A DNA stretch of 64,000 nucleotides. Source: Vesta saturnalis (Eukaryota; Arthropoda; Insecta; Coleoptera; Lampyridae). Positions 21,600 to 36,179 of the stretch are shown one piece after another. Within the stretch, counting starts at the first letter, position 1. The number at the start of each line of letters is the position of its first letter. The stretch spans positions 1,803,501-1,867,500 of the forward strand of contig JARFJB010000408.1 of NCBI GenBank assembly GCA_036346205.1, in the 5' to 3' direction. Under the pieces are notes generated by a model. It was given only the letters and a program-made list of their open reading frames with translations. It searched no databases and was not told where the DNA came from. Position numbers and translations under genes: made by a program.

Positions 21600-24500
21600 G
21601 GCTGTGTTATATGTTATGGCTTTTTAATTTTCAATTGTGTTCGATTGAAATAAGAATATCATAGCATCAGTTATCGCAAATAAATTGAATTAGATGTGCT
21701 ATTTAAGTGAACAAATGCATTGCATAAGACGTTGATTAAAATCACTATTTTCAATCAATTCGAGTTCTTCATGTTACCCATCAACAGAGAAAGGCCGTTA
21801 TTTGTTTTAGGTTTAAAACAAAAATTACTGTTAAGGTAATTGTTATATTTTTACCGAAGCAAGGTTCAACTTACAAGTCGAAGATGTTGATTTCGAGCAT
21901 AATTCATGTTTACTTCATAACCCCGGAGAAAATCTGATGAGTCATACAAAAGTGCTAAGACCAATATTCCCGCTTGTGTTGCATGCTTCCCTGTTTGACA
22001 TTTTCTCTGTTTTGGGTGTTATATATTTGGCCAAGTATTTCGTTTGATGCTAGGTGAAGGTGAACAAGTTTGCATTGTTTGTATTGTTTAGTATTTCGAT
22101 TTAGACATTTGATAAATAGAAGTTAGTCTACAATTTTTAGCACTCTAGCATATCATTCTACTGAGCTCCATTCCCATCACTCCCAGTGACAGCTTGGGGC
22201 CGGGTCCCCATTGACAGCTTGGGAACAGAGCCACATTTACAGCGGCTACTGGCTCTGTGAGATCGACCATTGTTTTACAAGTTGTTGATAATACACCCCC
22301 AACAAAATAAGACGCTTGGTTATTTCCAATAAGAGCTTTTTATGGTCACCAGTGATACTTATTCATCAAAATGAGGCGTTTGTTTATTTCCAGTAAGATC
22401 TTTATATAGACTTTCATCTTGCTAAACTAAAATGATTTAACGAAGGTGTGACGTAATTTATATTACTAATAGTGCAAGATTCAGATATCTGATACATTTT
22501 TAAAAATACTTACCTTAGGAGAGATGTGCAAAAAGTTAGTATTCATTTACTTTATACATTATTAAGTTATTCACCGGATCTCAAAATCACAAATATTCTT
22601 CTTAATTAAGTAAAAGGTAAAGGTAGGACATAGTTTTCAAACATATTGAACATACAAGATGTTAGCATTTACATATGTTACCATTTTTGCAAATCCAGGT
22701 TTAAATACGGTAAATTTCATTTCATACCAAAAAATTACCATCAGGGTAGGATTATTTTACTTGATAGCTCTAATAATGGGAGAAAAGGACTGATGTACCT
22801 TCCAGCAAAAAGTGTGCAAGAACTTGATCTTACTATGATTTTATCTAGTGCTCGACGACATAGTTTTCAATGAATGAATAGTGTCGGCTTTTCATACCTT
22901 ACAGTTATTGGTCAACTTTTTATGTACATTCCTTTCACATAGTGCGAAATGATTTAATCTTGCCCAATTTGTTTTTTATTGTGATATTTTCATTGTTAGC
23001 CCTCTATTCTAAATAAAATAAAATGCCTAAGTATCGGGCAGAAATAACGTAACGTATCGTTCATTATTAAGTAATCGACGTAACCATGGTGCAAGTGTGC
23101 CAAAATAAATGTTGTACGCTACCCGTTACCTAGATTATGTACAAAATCATATATTATGGAGTTAAAATAGTCAGATGCAGATTTTGTCTCAAAGGCGTTA
23201 ATAGTTCTACCGCAACTCGTATTGATTTTGATATCGGAAACTCTTTGCATTTTATTTCGCACGCTCTCGTGCTTTCTCTGATGTCATAATCAGACAGTGT
23301 ATTCCGCTTTACTTAAAATGTGATAAACTAAGGGTAAGTTTTAACAATACTTCGGCATTTCACTGAAGTTAACTGCGACAAAGTTGACATACGCAGGAAG
23401 ATTAACATTGGCCCCACTTAATTGATTGAACGGGAATCAATGTACAAATTTTTGAAATGTAAAGTTTCTAAATTCCTTAATATTATCGTATGAAAAATTT
23501 GCTTGGTATTTTAAAGTACCATCTGAATGAAAGATTTTCCTACCATAACGTCTAAGAACCGACGCGTTGATCTTCACGGTTAAGCAATTAAAAAATACAC
23601 ATTTATTCAAAACCGAATGTACTTCAATCGCAGAAATGAAGCACTTTAGTAACACCAAGCTACCCTACCTAAACCTCAATAAATTACAAACAGAACGAAA
23701 ATTGTTTTCAGCAAAACTTCCATTTCTACGAAATAAGTTTGAAAGTTTATACCAGAATATGCACAGTCCGTAAAGGAAAATTTAAGGTAACTCCACTCGT
23801 AAACTGAGTTCCTAAATGGGAAACGTTTCCATTCCAGACACAGGACGTCAGTATCCTTTCTCAAGGTCTATAATCCACTCTCACTAAAGGTGAAAGTATC
23901 TCTAATATACGAATGAGACCATGTTTGATTATTAACCAATGGTAACACTCAGGAAAAACGAGAATATGTCAATTTCGATGAGAAACATCAAACGGCACTA
24001 CGCCGATAACCTAGTAGGAACAAATGAGGTATCAAGAAACACCCTATCGTAAGTGTAACGTAAAACTAACTTAATCAGATAAGACTTAAAGGCTGCATCA
24101 CAATGGACCAAACAAACAGGAGACCCCCACCGAACGATATGCGATAACCAAGTACAAATCTACTTGCGACTCCGTCAAAACTAATTCCATGAACTTAGTC
24201 AACAAGAACTTGATAACAAGTTTCATATCCGTTTTCGAAATATAAGAAATACTCAAATTTCATCCATACGTCAGAAATGATTCCCTAATATTACTACTAA
24301 ATCTTTAATGACTTGCTAATTTTATGTGGGGTCGGGGATAAAGGTGTAACAATTATATTGCTACTATTTTTCTCTATCTTTTTTAGGGTTTAAGACGGTT
24401 AATCACGCGACACATAACAATGGGAAATTTTTAATACGTAGACTTATAAACATTGTTTCGTATCCACTAAATACGATCGTTAATGTTAAGGTACTTAACT

Positions 24501-24650
24501 TAATGTTACCTAAGAATTTCTAAAGAGTAATGGTCATTAACCATTAATGTATAATTACTAATTAACAATTTTTTGGAAGGTGTACAGGTTCAAAATTCCC
24601 CATTGGTGTCACTCACACGATAAACATCGATACTCAGCGTAAGATTTTTC
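21600..24650. other. No gene recognised
   Basis: AT-rich. At 22170-22225 a short direct repeat occurs (TGACAGCTTGGGGCCGGG then TGACAGCTTGGGAACAG). The open frames at 22646-22873, 23437-23658, 23567-23773 and 23676-23864 have no motif, no family resemblance I know and no start context of note. Confidence 0.5.
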
Positions 24651-24799
24651 AAAAAAAGCAACAACTGGCGGTATTGTTTTCGCGATGCCGCGCGGTTTTG
24701 GGAGGCTTATCGACACAGCCGGCTTCCAAGAGGACTGCGGTTTCCCACCGTTAGGGATTACGCAAGTCATCCAGAAGATCCCGTCGCTGCTCAGCCACC

Positions 24800-25138
24800 A
24801 TGGAGCAGCAACGCAACACCGGCCGTCGCCGCACTAAACGGCCCAAGAAGACACCACCACCAGGACCAACAGAAGACGTCGCCCCGCCTGCTGAGGCACA
24901 ACCAGTTGCTCCATCGACGTCCACCGCAGCCGCCATCGACACCGTACAAGGAAGACAAGAAGATGCTCGTCCCGGTTCCGCCAGCCCCGATGGATTCGAG
25001 AAGAAGAGGCCGAAGAAAACACCGACCGCATGCTCGCCAACGCCGCTCCCGATGGGCATCGCGTACCAGGTACTGGAGGAATACACCAACAGTCCCTCAG
25101 CGATAGAACAGACGAAGACCGCAGAAGACCCCCGGTAA
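24800..25138 (+). CDS. Unrecognised Pro/Lys/Arg-rich protein, candidate first exon
   Basis: I do not recognise this gene. The 112-codon frame begins at an ATG in an ideal vertebrate/insect start context (GCCACCATGG) and sits in an island (about 24660-25400) that is far more GC-rich than its surroundings. The product is low-complexity: a basic, proline-rich N-terminus (RTKRPKKTPPPGP), an Ala/Pro-rich middle, a second similar motif (KKRPKKTPTACSP) and a C-terminal helix-like segment. A splice-donor-like GAGAGGTGAGTTGG lies downstream at about 25404. It could be a small host gene, a 5' exon or uORF-bearing leader, or part of an unrecognised retroelement leader. The antisense frame at 24751-25191 is also open, a common effect of GC-rich sequence. 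Confidence 0.35.
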   Translation: MEQQRNTGRRRTKRPKKTPPPGPTEDVAPPAEAQPVAPSTSTAAAIDTVQGRQEDARPGSASPDGFEKKRPKKTPTACSPTPLPMGIAYQVLEEYTNSPSAIEQTKTAEDPR

Positions 25139-25419
25139 TCCTTCGTCGGAGGGAGAACTAGGTGGTTTTCTCCCGTGAACTGGATAGGCAACGGATCGCC
25201 TTCGCCACACCTATTAGGTAAGGAGCGAGCGTCTTGCTAAGGTAGTAATACGAGGCTTACCCGTAGAGCTATCCGAAGCTGACGTTAGCTCGGAACCACG
25301 TTACACGCCCTTAAAGTAATCGCTTGTTTCAGAATGAAGCAACGAGCGCGAGCGGTCCCCCTCGCGTTGTTACACCTACGAAGAGGAAAATAATAAGATC
25401 CGAGAGGTGAGTTGGCTCG

Positions 25420-26470
25420 ATTGTCTTCAAGCTCGTTATAATTAGAATCTTTCTTTTAAGCTTAAACTACGGTATGTAAATTGAAGGAATTATATTTAAC
25501 CAGTTCGTGGAAAATTATCACAATATAGGTCGTCTTCGACCTATAGAGATAAAATAACGTTAGATGAATAAACTGATATTATATCCCTTACTTTTTTCTA
25601 GTTTTTTTTTTCGTTTTAGGTCTTTCCCTTCTGTGTTTTCCTTCTTTGTGTACTGGTTGCTGTTAAGATTATATGTTATGTACCTTTCGTCTCGCTTTTG
25701 GGTTGCTACGATGTACCGTTAACTGGGAATGCTCGTTAATGACTACTAGTAACGGGACTGTAATTATGAGGATGGAATTTAAGCTGTATAACTAAATCAC
25801 ATTCGACAAGCAGGCCAGAGCTTTCCTTATCACTTGTATTAATAAATATTACATTGTCAAGTTTGTTTCCTAATTGGTTACGGATTACACCTCGCAGCTC
25901 CTACAAAAGATTAAGTGCATTTAAATTAACCGTATTATAAATTATTTTTTACTGAACTGTGTACCTGTCTTACAGTTGCATGATCATGTTACTATCCGAA
26001 AAGATTTAACTTTCAGAAAAAAATCACTAATGTAAAATTCCTATAACTGGATCAATCCATTAGTAAATAATTTGTACACATACTTAATCAAGTTTGAGGT
26101 AATTACTGCTGAACTTTTAAATAGAACACACAGTGATGTGTTAGCATTTAGCTTCCAAATTTGATACTCAAAGCTACTGTTTACGCTATCGTACGCAGGA
26201 GCAATAACTCAAAGCATACATTATGTATATATACCGGGTGTCTGTGTCATATTAGCTATACTATGTTTGTTAGCTTTTAAGTATAAATTTGATTGCTTTA
26301 GGAAAAGGGCGTTCAGATCATTGGTACCTAATCTTAGTTGTTGAGTTACTTGTATGCATACTAAAACTTATAGAATGTATGAACAGGAAAGAAAAGGAAA
26401 AGGCCACATATTTCATTCCCTCCTCAAGGGGGAGGGAGGCCTGCTCGAGCTTTCCGAGCTCCTTCAGCCA
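25420..26470. other. No gene recognised
   Basis: AT-rich sequence with a short palindrome AGGTCGTCTTCGACCT at about 25527-25542. A TATACCGGGTGTC phrase at 26230 resembles a transposon terminus (compare 21430-21440), but no partner end is visible. No coding frame supported. Confidence 0.45.
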
Positions 26471-26481
26471 CAATCATGGAT

Positions 26482-26775
26482 TCCCAGCATACATACATAC
26501 ATTACGTATATATGTATGGTGGGATTAAGGATGGGTGTGGTCAGGATTGGATCGAAAGGAACGGAGTTAGGGTTCTGAGGGGGAAAATACTACCCCAGCA
26601 TTCGCTTAAGCAGCCGCACATGGTGTGCATATACGCAGTGACCATGCCGCTACATGTGCATGAGGAAAACCCCCTGAGAAAACCTCATACAAGGTAGACT
26701 GTAACGGGAATCGAACCCATTACCTCCCGAATGTTAAGCAGATCGTGTCACCACTACGCTACCAGCTCGGTTAAC
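26482..26775 (-). repeat. tRNA-derived SINE
   Basis: On the minus strand the element starts near 26775 with a tRNA-related head. It has an A-box-like TAGCGTAGTGG and a perfect B box GGTTCGATTCC in a five-pair T-arm (ATGGG/CCCGT). The acceptor and anticodon stems do not pair, so it is not a working tRNA. A non-tRNA body follows (TTTTCTCAGGGGGTTTTCCTCATG onward), and it ends in a short tandem tail built from ATGT/ATAC units at about 26482-26515. The overlapping plus-strand open frames (26289-26697) are accidental. Confidence 0.7.
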
Positions 26776-27224
26776 TGAACAGGCTTCTCCAATTACTTAT
26801 ATATCTGCTTGAATTTGTCATGGTTAAAGGGGGGATTTGTGCTTGTATATTGTGAAACGCAAGGCAAGTTGGATTGTTACATTTCTAACGTCAACTATTA
26901 CCGTTGTTTACGTATATAAATTTTCCTTTACAGGGATTACGAATGAAAGATCTTTCAGCGTCCCAGAGAGGGGCATTACGTGTTATTAATAATTTTAGAT
27001 AATTTAAAGGTGAATTTATCACAAGTAAATCTCGCGACTTGCCCTCGTCAGTGTCAATATTCATACCTGCGCTCAATTACGCAGTTTCACTATGTTTCGG
27101 TGTTCTTACTGTGATATTAGCATACATTTATATTTAGTAGTGTTATGGGGAAAAATTGCATGTTTTGATACGAATACACCATAAGAAAACGTATACATAG
27201 TGTTATTTATTATTGTTCATATGT

Positions 27225-27230
<6 letters not shown>

Positions 27231-27311
<81 letters not shown>
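27231..27311. repeat. (AT)n microsatellite
   Basis: About 80 bp of alternating AT. The open frame 27200-27616 exists only because of this tract. Confidence 0.95.
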
Positions 27312-27314
<3 letters not shown>

Positions 27315-27619
27315 ATATTAATCTTCTGCATATAGCAGTCGTTGTTGGGAATTTAGAAATAAAGTTACCCTTGTTGAGGGAATTGTCGTTAAAATTGCTA
27401 TTCCTGTTGCTCCCTGTTTCAAGCTTTACAGGGTCTCTCTTTCAAGAAATAATAAAGTATCTTTCTTTAAAGCTTGTGGCGCCTGCTTCTTGTATGTTCT
27501 CCCTATCTGTCTACCTACCATTTTGTTATTGTTTTCTGACTAACTTATATTTTTATCCACACTTCAAAACACCCACGCTATCCGAGTGCTCTGCGGTCTC
27601 AGGACCGTTTGGCTGATTT

Positions 27620-28960
27620 GCTAGTCGAGCTAACCATTCCCTCCTCCCTTTTTTTTATGTGACGTGGTTGGTTAGACACGTTGCAACGTCTATGAAAAGA
27701 TTCAAGAATGATTGAAAAACAAGAGATTTTTGTTAAGACTATTTAAAAACGGATAAATATGCATTAAATCGTTCACAGTACAAGTAAAATATTACTCTGC
27801 TTGGCTTGTAAATTATATTTCCTTGGGAATTATAATAGAAACTTTAATCTTAGATTTAAATTTAGTTCATATAAAAGTACCACATAATACTACACCTTTG
27901 CAATATTTCAAAGCCTTAGTGCCATAAAGGGAAAATTAAATATAAATACTTCACAGAAGTTTCAATTAGTTGACTACAAAATTGAGTTACACTTAGTAAG
28001 CCAAGTTCGAATTACTTTAACAAACTTTTCTTGTCAACTATAGAAACATGGAGACTTGTTTTAATTTTTTCAGTGAAATCCTAACTATAAAATAAATATT
28101 TTCTTCTAAATTTTTAGACATAAAATTGAAATAAAATTTGGTGGCACTGTAGCATTATACATTTTCGTTAAAAAATACGTGTACTAGAAAATAACAATAG
28201 GCAAATGAAGTGTTTAAAGTATTTTCAAGTGATTCCGTGCTTTGGCTCTGTATTTTGAATACAGAATGGTGAGAGTAATAGCTTCAAGAGTCTATAAATT
28301 TAAGTTCTACTGCTTTAAGGATACACTTTAATGAAATTTGGTAACTGTTTCAATATTGCCTTCATTGTTCATACAAGTACTACGAGATCACATTAATCTG
28401 ATGTGTTATCTGTGTAGGATTATGTTACTTACACATAATCGTACTGTTTGCTGGTAATGTTTGCTCTGGGATTAAGTTTTGTTGTTTCAAGCAATTCAGT
28501 AATTAATTAAACTGTTATTATTCATTTAAAGATAATAAGAATTAACATTTCCTTAAATATTAGAAGAAAAGATGGTAAGGTTTTCTTTTATAAAAGCAAT
28601 AAAGTGTATCATGATAAGAGAAATCCCCAATTTAGTAGTTTACAACTAATTCAATAAAAAAATTAAATAAAGAAAAACCAAACTTCATGTAACCGATTGT
28701 ACAGTATGTCCACATTTCGATGGAATTAAATGGGTAACTCGCTTAATATTAGAGCTAGCGACTTGTAGTTTCCACTTTCCTGTGCTCGATTTTTGAGATA
28801 AAAACGATGACGGAAACAAATTGTTGCTATTTTATTACATATATGCCCAGCGGATAAAAAAATCAATTATCAATTTATTTTCTCAAAATTTCAATAGAAT
28901 GTGACCTCCAAAACACCAAAAAAATAAGGTAAAAAATCTGCAACTTACAGATTTTAAAAA
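27620..28960. other. No gene recognised
   Basis: AT-rich sequence with no coding frame or structured repeat that I can support. Confidence 0.5.
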
Positions 28961-29029
28961 AACCACCGTCCTTTGAAAAGAACAGTGGGCATATGTAACA
29001 CACATTAGTCGAATTATTTTTAATTAATA

Positions 29030-30690
29030 GAAACAATTGGTAATTAGTTGTTATTCATCAAATGATACAGGGGTTGAAAAAAAAATCAATAGAAACATTT
29101 TATCCTTTTACATGATAGGGAATGAAGCAGTGAATGTGAAGCGCAACCTTACATTTAATGCATTTTGTAGACACTTTTTTATAGCATATTCTACATCTAG
29201 TCTGCTTTTCTTATGTTGTAATGAAATGGTTTTTCCCATTGAATCTAGATTCGATATTTTCCCACTGAGATGACCTGCCTAATATTTTGCTTAGATTTCC
29301 TGCTTTGTCACTTGCGTTGGCTTGGATAAGCCAGAGAGTTACTTGTCTTCTGAACGAAATTTTTCCCCTTACTCCTACTCTATACAGACCAATATTTTGA
29401 TCACTTCTGTCTACGTCCCCCTAATGACATATTTTTGGATGCTGGAAGGTTTCAGGAAAGGCATTCCTTTTTTTCTTTTTGAGAATATCTAGTTACTTGT
29501 TGTAAAAATTGAATATCAAAACAATTATATGTCATATGAACGAAGTTATTGTCAGACCATTTCACCACTTGTATTGATTTATCTTCTGTTACTTTGGATT
29601 CATATGGACCGCGGTTGATTTGCATTTCAGCATCTGAAAGTAATGGGCAGTTTTTTATTTTTATTCTATTTTTCCAAATTGTACCTGCGACTCATCCAAT
29701 AAGTAAAGAGTTGTAAAAAATTGTCTAAGAGCACGCAATATGGTAGAGAAAAGGACGATAGCAAAATGTCAACAAGTACTACAGATAAACCCAAACCCAG
29801 TGACCTATAGCACTGTTTCATTTCTGACTTGGAACTAGGATTCATACCAAACTATACACCCTCCCGAAGTAGCACCAGCCCAAAGTTTGTAGCCATAGCA
29901 CAAAGGATTTCCTCTAATAAACTGCTTACAGCCATGGCGTCCAAAATATGGCAACTTGTGCTAACTCGAAAAATCGTTGGTTAATTTGGCAAAACAAAGG
30001 TCTTACTTTGGTGAACCGATCAGATTCATCCAGTCTATTATTGTCGCAGCAATGGAGATTGGTTAGGCTATGCTCGAATCGATTTCTAAACGTTGCTTTA
30101 GAAATTGTATCATTGTGAGTGTTTGTCGAATTTTACCAGCGTCGTAGCAGTGGATTGTAACCACTAAGAAGCAATATGCCAAGAAAGATGGTTATATCTG
30201 CTTTTCTAATTTTATTGTAAGCGTATAGATTTGTTTTATACACCAAGATGTTGATCACAACATCGTCAAAAAAAAAGTTAGAACAGTTTCAATGGTGAAT
30301 TATTGTTAACAACCGCACTGATTTGTGGCCATTCCGAATTGACATAAGTATTGTTCAAGTAACCTGTTATAAGTTATAATTCGATGACTTACAGATGCCT
30401 TCTGGGCAAGTTGTGACAATGGAATAAGATGTTCTTCCCCCATTTTTCATCAGACGTATTTCAATTATTTCAGCCTCAGCAAGAAGTTTCCTACCTGGCA
30501 AGTTTATATTTACTTCGTCCTCTTTGCTACAATCCTCATGAGTGTCCCAACCTTCATTTTCGAGTGGAAATAAATTTATTTTAACACTACGGCCACCAGG
30601 AAAATAATCGTCTTCTTTCACAGCAGGTAATAACTTATGTAGAGTGAGCCCACTGCAATGAAGAAAAGATGTGTTACATTTGCCCACTGC
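29030..30690 (-). pseudogene. piggyBac-like transposase remnant
   Basis: Minus-strand decayed transposase of the piggyBac (PGBD) family. The N-terminal part is still open at 30367-30690 and contains LTLHKLLPAVKEDDYFPGG and EDEVNINLPGRKLLAEAEI, the segment preceding the DDE_Tnp_1_7 domain in PGBD proteins. Downstream, in shifting frames, are ILLLSGYNPLLRRWKYW, SKATFRNRFE, GATSGGCIVWYES and a C-terminal stretch near 29280-29040. Many stops make it non-functional. A CAGTGGGCATATG phrase at 28990, resembling piggyBac termini, may mark one end. The (TA)n next to the start produces the artificial extension of the frame to 30786. Confidence 0.7.
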
Positions 30691-30727
30691 GCTTGTGAAA
30701 GTACACTCATATTTTATCGTCACTAGT

Positions 30728-30858
<131 letters not shown>

Positions 30859-30902
30859 GTTCTACATACATAAAGACAAAATTTTCATCGATTGGGGCTT
30901 GA

Positions 30903-30976
30903 ACCTTGGTGGCGCACTTGGTTAGCGCGGTACTCTAGCAAAGTACAGGTCGTAGGTTCAAATCCTACTCGAGGTA
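30903..30976 (+). tRNA. tRNA-like gene, anticodon AGC, possibly a SINE head or pseudogene
   Basis: A full cloverleaf folds by eye. The acceptor stem is 30903-30909 with 30969-30975 (7 pairs, two of them G-T). The D-arm is GCGC/GCGC with a 9 nt loop. The anticodon arm is GTACT/AGTAC with loop CTAGCAA, anticodon AGC at 30937-30939, formally Ala. The T-arm is GTAGG/CCTAC with loop TTCAAAT. A box (TGGCGCACTTGG) and B box (GGTTCAAATCC) are intact, and a short T run (CTTTTC) lies just downstream. Against a true tRNA-Ala: no G3-U70 pair, an A1-U72 first pair, and similarity to SINE-like fragments at 1081-1165. Position next to a microsatellite also suits a repeat. Confidence 0.5.
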
Positions 30977-30999
30977 AACTTTTCATTTATGTATTTAAT

Positions 31000-32680
31000 A
31001 AAATTAATAATAATTTTTAATTACATATATCTAAAATTTATAAGTAATTAAAATATACTAAAGCATACCTTACAAGTCTTAGTTTGCAAACATCAGCCAT
31101 TACAATTTTTATATACACGTGAATTAAGGTGTAAGAAGCTAACTAACCGGTGAAAATAGCGAAACATGACCGGAAAGTGATATTTGGAATAAGATACTTA
31201 TACCGCCATCCTTAGAAGATTCCTACAATTTGCGCTGAAATCCTTTAAAATGAAGACTGTAAAGTGTTTTTTAAAAAGGACAGTGGGAATATCTGGGTTA
31301 TAGTTTTAAGGACACAGGGCGAAATTGAAAATTGTCTAATTTGGCGAGAGCATCATATCTCGGATATTGTACAAGATATTTACATTCTATAAACACATTC
31401 TTAAGGCACTATTCCAGAGGATCAACGTGGCATCGCCAGATTTTCACTTCGACGTTTCGGCTCCCGGATAACATCATTAGGTCAAAAGAGTTAAATATTA
31501 TATTAGAAATTTTTACGTTTACCTCGTCAAAAGTCCATAAAACATGTTTTTTTCATTTTATTTTTACTATGGTCCTGGTTATAATATGAATAATAGAACT
31601 TTTATTAATTTAATGCCCAAAACCTACTTAAAACTACTTACAATTGTATACTACAATATTGAATAATTGCTTAATTTGATGAATAATTACTGAATACGAG
31701 TAACTTATTTAGTACCAGTATCATAATAAAACAAAAGAAAATTAATTAAATCAAGTATACTGTGTAACCGCTCACTGCATTTCCGTAAATTGTGACTGTT
31801 GTGTTAATCCAAAGTAGAAACAGAAACTAAATAGCTATTTGGTATATTGGAATGAGGGTTTTTTCATTCTTTAGGTTCAGATGTATTTCACGTATACCTT
31901 GATGTTAAAATAATTTTTTTTAGCTTTCAAACGATGGAAAATGGATTGAGACATAGAAACGGTAATTTTAGATAAATATTGAATTCTAGACTTTTATTTG
32001 AAAATGGTTAGAAATTTTTATATTCCGTTTTCATACACCTAATCAGCGCAAATTACTAGGTATAACAGCTTTCCAGTGAAGTGGTCAGGAGTGATAACAG
32101 AAAGATAAACACAGAAAAATCAAATTGAATAACCGAATTTCCGTTGATTGCAGAAATAAGGAACATGAAAAGATTGTGTTTGATTACAGCACTTTCAGCT
32201 TTCATTTAGTCAGTAGTTTCGTTATAGTCCTTTCTGTAATGAATTTTCGAACAATTTACCAAACTTTTTTTTCAAACACGTATTATTTATTGACTTTTCC
32301 ACTCTTCCGTTAAGGACCTTTCAGTTCTTATAATATAACTACAAAGAAGTCTTGCGTTTTTTAATTGTCCTTGGATATGGTGCAACAAATGCTGTACAGA
32401 ATTAATACCCTTCATCCTTGTAGAAAAAGCGGTTTTAAGCACCTAAGTGGCGCATGATCGAAGCGTTTGAATGTGTATTAGTTTTTTATACGGATAAGAT
32501 ATGATAACTGGGTAAAGACAGAACGGATATTTCAAACTTATTTATAATTTCCCTTATATTAAATGACAACAACGTACGCATTGTAACTTATTTATACCAA
32601 AAAGATTTAAAAATTGTAAAAATATATTCGGAAGAAGGAATAAATTATATCAAAACAACTAGATTTTCCCCCTTTTTATA
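31000..32680. other. No gene recognised
   Basis: AT-rich. A phrase GACGTTTCGGCTCCCGGATAA with CATCATTAG at about 31450-31480 resembles a motif common in retroelement-derived repeats, but no coding part accompanies it. Another phrase GGACAGTGGGAATAT at 31278 resembles 28985 in the same orientation. The open frames at 31332-31589 and 32125-32313 lack motifs. Confidence 0.45.
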
Positions 32681-32689
32681 ATAGTTATT

Positions 32690-32822
32690 TATGTGTTAAG
32701 GGTATTAAGTAGAGGTTTATGCCCTCGAGGGTGACGAGTTGAAAGCACGAGGGCCGATTACGCCAAGGGCTTTTTAGTCGCCCAAGGTCATAAATATCAG
32801 TTAATGCCCGTGGTACATACAA
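32690..32822 (+). repeat. Short interspersed hairpin module, copy B
   Basis: This matches 1675-1795 in inverted orientation, with a shared TTATGTnTTAAGGG start, CTCGAGGG and GAGGGC phrases inside and an identical 17-base end GCCCGTGGTACATACAA. Self-complementary segments (GCCCTCG/CGAGGGC type) are present. It lies about 140 bp upstream of a tyrosine-recombinase pseudogene. Confidence 0.6.
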
Positions 32823-32957
32823 AATTTTGTCATGCAAAGGTGTCTTTCCCTAAAAAATAAAATCATGTCATTTATATCAAGCAGTTTGTGAGTTGGGTAT
32901 CTAGGAATTTAATGACAACACCAACAATTATTACATGTCAATTTATTTTGTTCAAAA

Positions 32958-33905
32958 TGAGCGTACAAATTCCAAATGCAATACAGCAAAAATCAGAAAA
33001 AGCGACTGAAAAATTGTAGCTGCAGAAATCAAAAACTATTTACGATTTGGAATACACGAAATTTATGGATTGGTTAAATAGAAATAGAAATAGAAATAGA
33101 AATCAAACAAGCATAATTAATGAAACAGTTTTGTTGGAATATTTCCATGATCTGGTATTTATTCCAAGACCTATTAGTAAAGATTATTATTTCAGTCCAA
33201 AACCTTTAACGCGATCTACCTTTGGTCAAAGTTTTCGATGGCGAAGAAAACGCTACTTTTGGACAAAGGCATCGATATTGGGAAATATCCCAAACTAACA
33301 GAATTTCTGAAAATGAATTCTAAAGGATATCAAGCTAAAAAGTTGTCGGTGCTAAGTCGGGAAGAAATTTTACAATTTATTATTCTTGATGGTAAAAGTA
33401 GCTTTGGCGTTTGGCGTCTTTGGTGGTTATCGACGACAGGAATTATGTGAAATGATGTTGAGTGATGTGGTAGAGAAAGAAGACATCATTATTGTAAGAA
33501 TTCCTCAAATAGAAACGGATAAAAAACGAGTTTTTATTATAATTAATTCCGAGTTATTTGAAGCAATGAATCTTGTGAAAAATTATGCTGCAAACACATG
33601 CAAGTTAAATAGGTACTTTTGAGCTACAAAAACGGGTCATGCACGTCCCAGCCAGTTGGAAAAAATACGTTTGGCAAAATGCCATCGCTTATTGCAAAAT
33701 ACCTGCGATTGACCAATCCCGAAACATATACAGGGCATTGTTTAAGGCGAACATCGGCCACATTGTTGGCAGACGCTGGTACACGTATTTCGACATTGAA
33801 AATGCATGGTGGCTGAAAAAGCACCACAGTAGCGGAAGGGTACTTGCAGGACATTCAAAATAAAACAAAAATTGCAAAACTTATTTCAGTTAGTGGATAA
33901 CCTAC
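32958..33905 (+). pseudogene. Tyrosine recombinase of a Crypton-like element, frameshifted
   Basis: The reading starts at an ATG near 32958 (MSVQIPNAIQQKSEK) and continues in several frames to about 33905. The N-terminal part is a SAM-like core-binding helix region (IYDLEYTKFMDW). The catalytic part retains GGYRRQELC (first Arg, about 33425-33450), GHCLRRTSATLLADAG (His-x-x-Arg, about 33736-33780) and an AEGYLQDI block (nucleophilic Tyr, about 33835-33858). These are the hallmarks of a phage-integrase-type recombinase, as used by insect Cryptons. Stops and shifts occur near 33015, 33295, 33450, 33620 and 33820. A six-base tandem unit (AATAGA, four times) adds Asn-Arg repeats at about 33078-33105. 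Inactive copy. Confidence 0.75.
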
Positions 33906-33909
33906 TGTT

Positions 33910-36170
<2,261 letters not shown>

Positions 36171-36179
36171 CAAAAATAA

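Noticed and set aside
22646..22873. 75-codon frame with the phrase GACATAGTTTTCAA near both ends
   Set aside because: No motif or start context; probably chance in AT-rich DNA.
24751..25191. 146-codon minus-strand frame in the GC-rich island
   Set aside because: GC-rich DNA yields long antisense frames; the plus-strand frame has the better start context, though neither is proven.
27200..27616. 138-codon frame with a Tyr-Ile repeat
   Set aside because: Driven by (AT)n; the rest has no recognisable domain.
31430..31490. Phrase GACGTTTCGGCT with CATCATTAG, as seen near Penelope-like elements
   Set aside because: No GIY-YIG or RT sequence and no hammerhead core nearby; too short to call.
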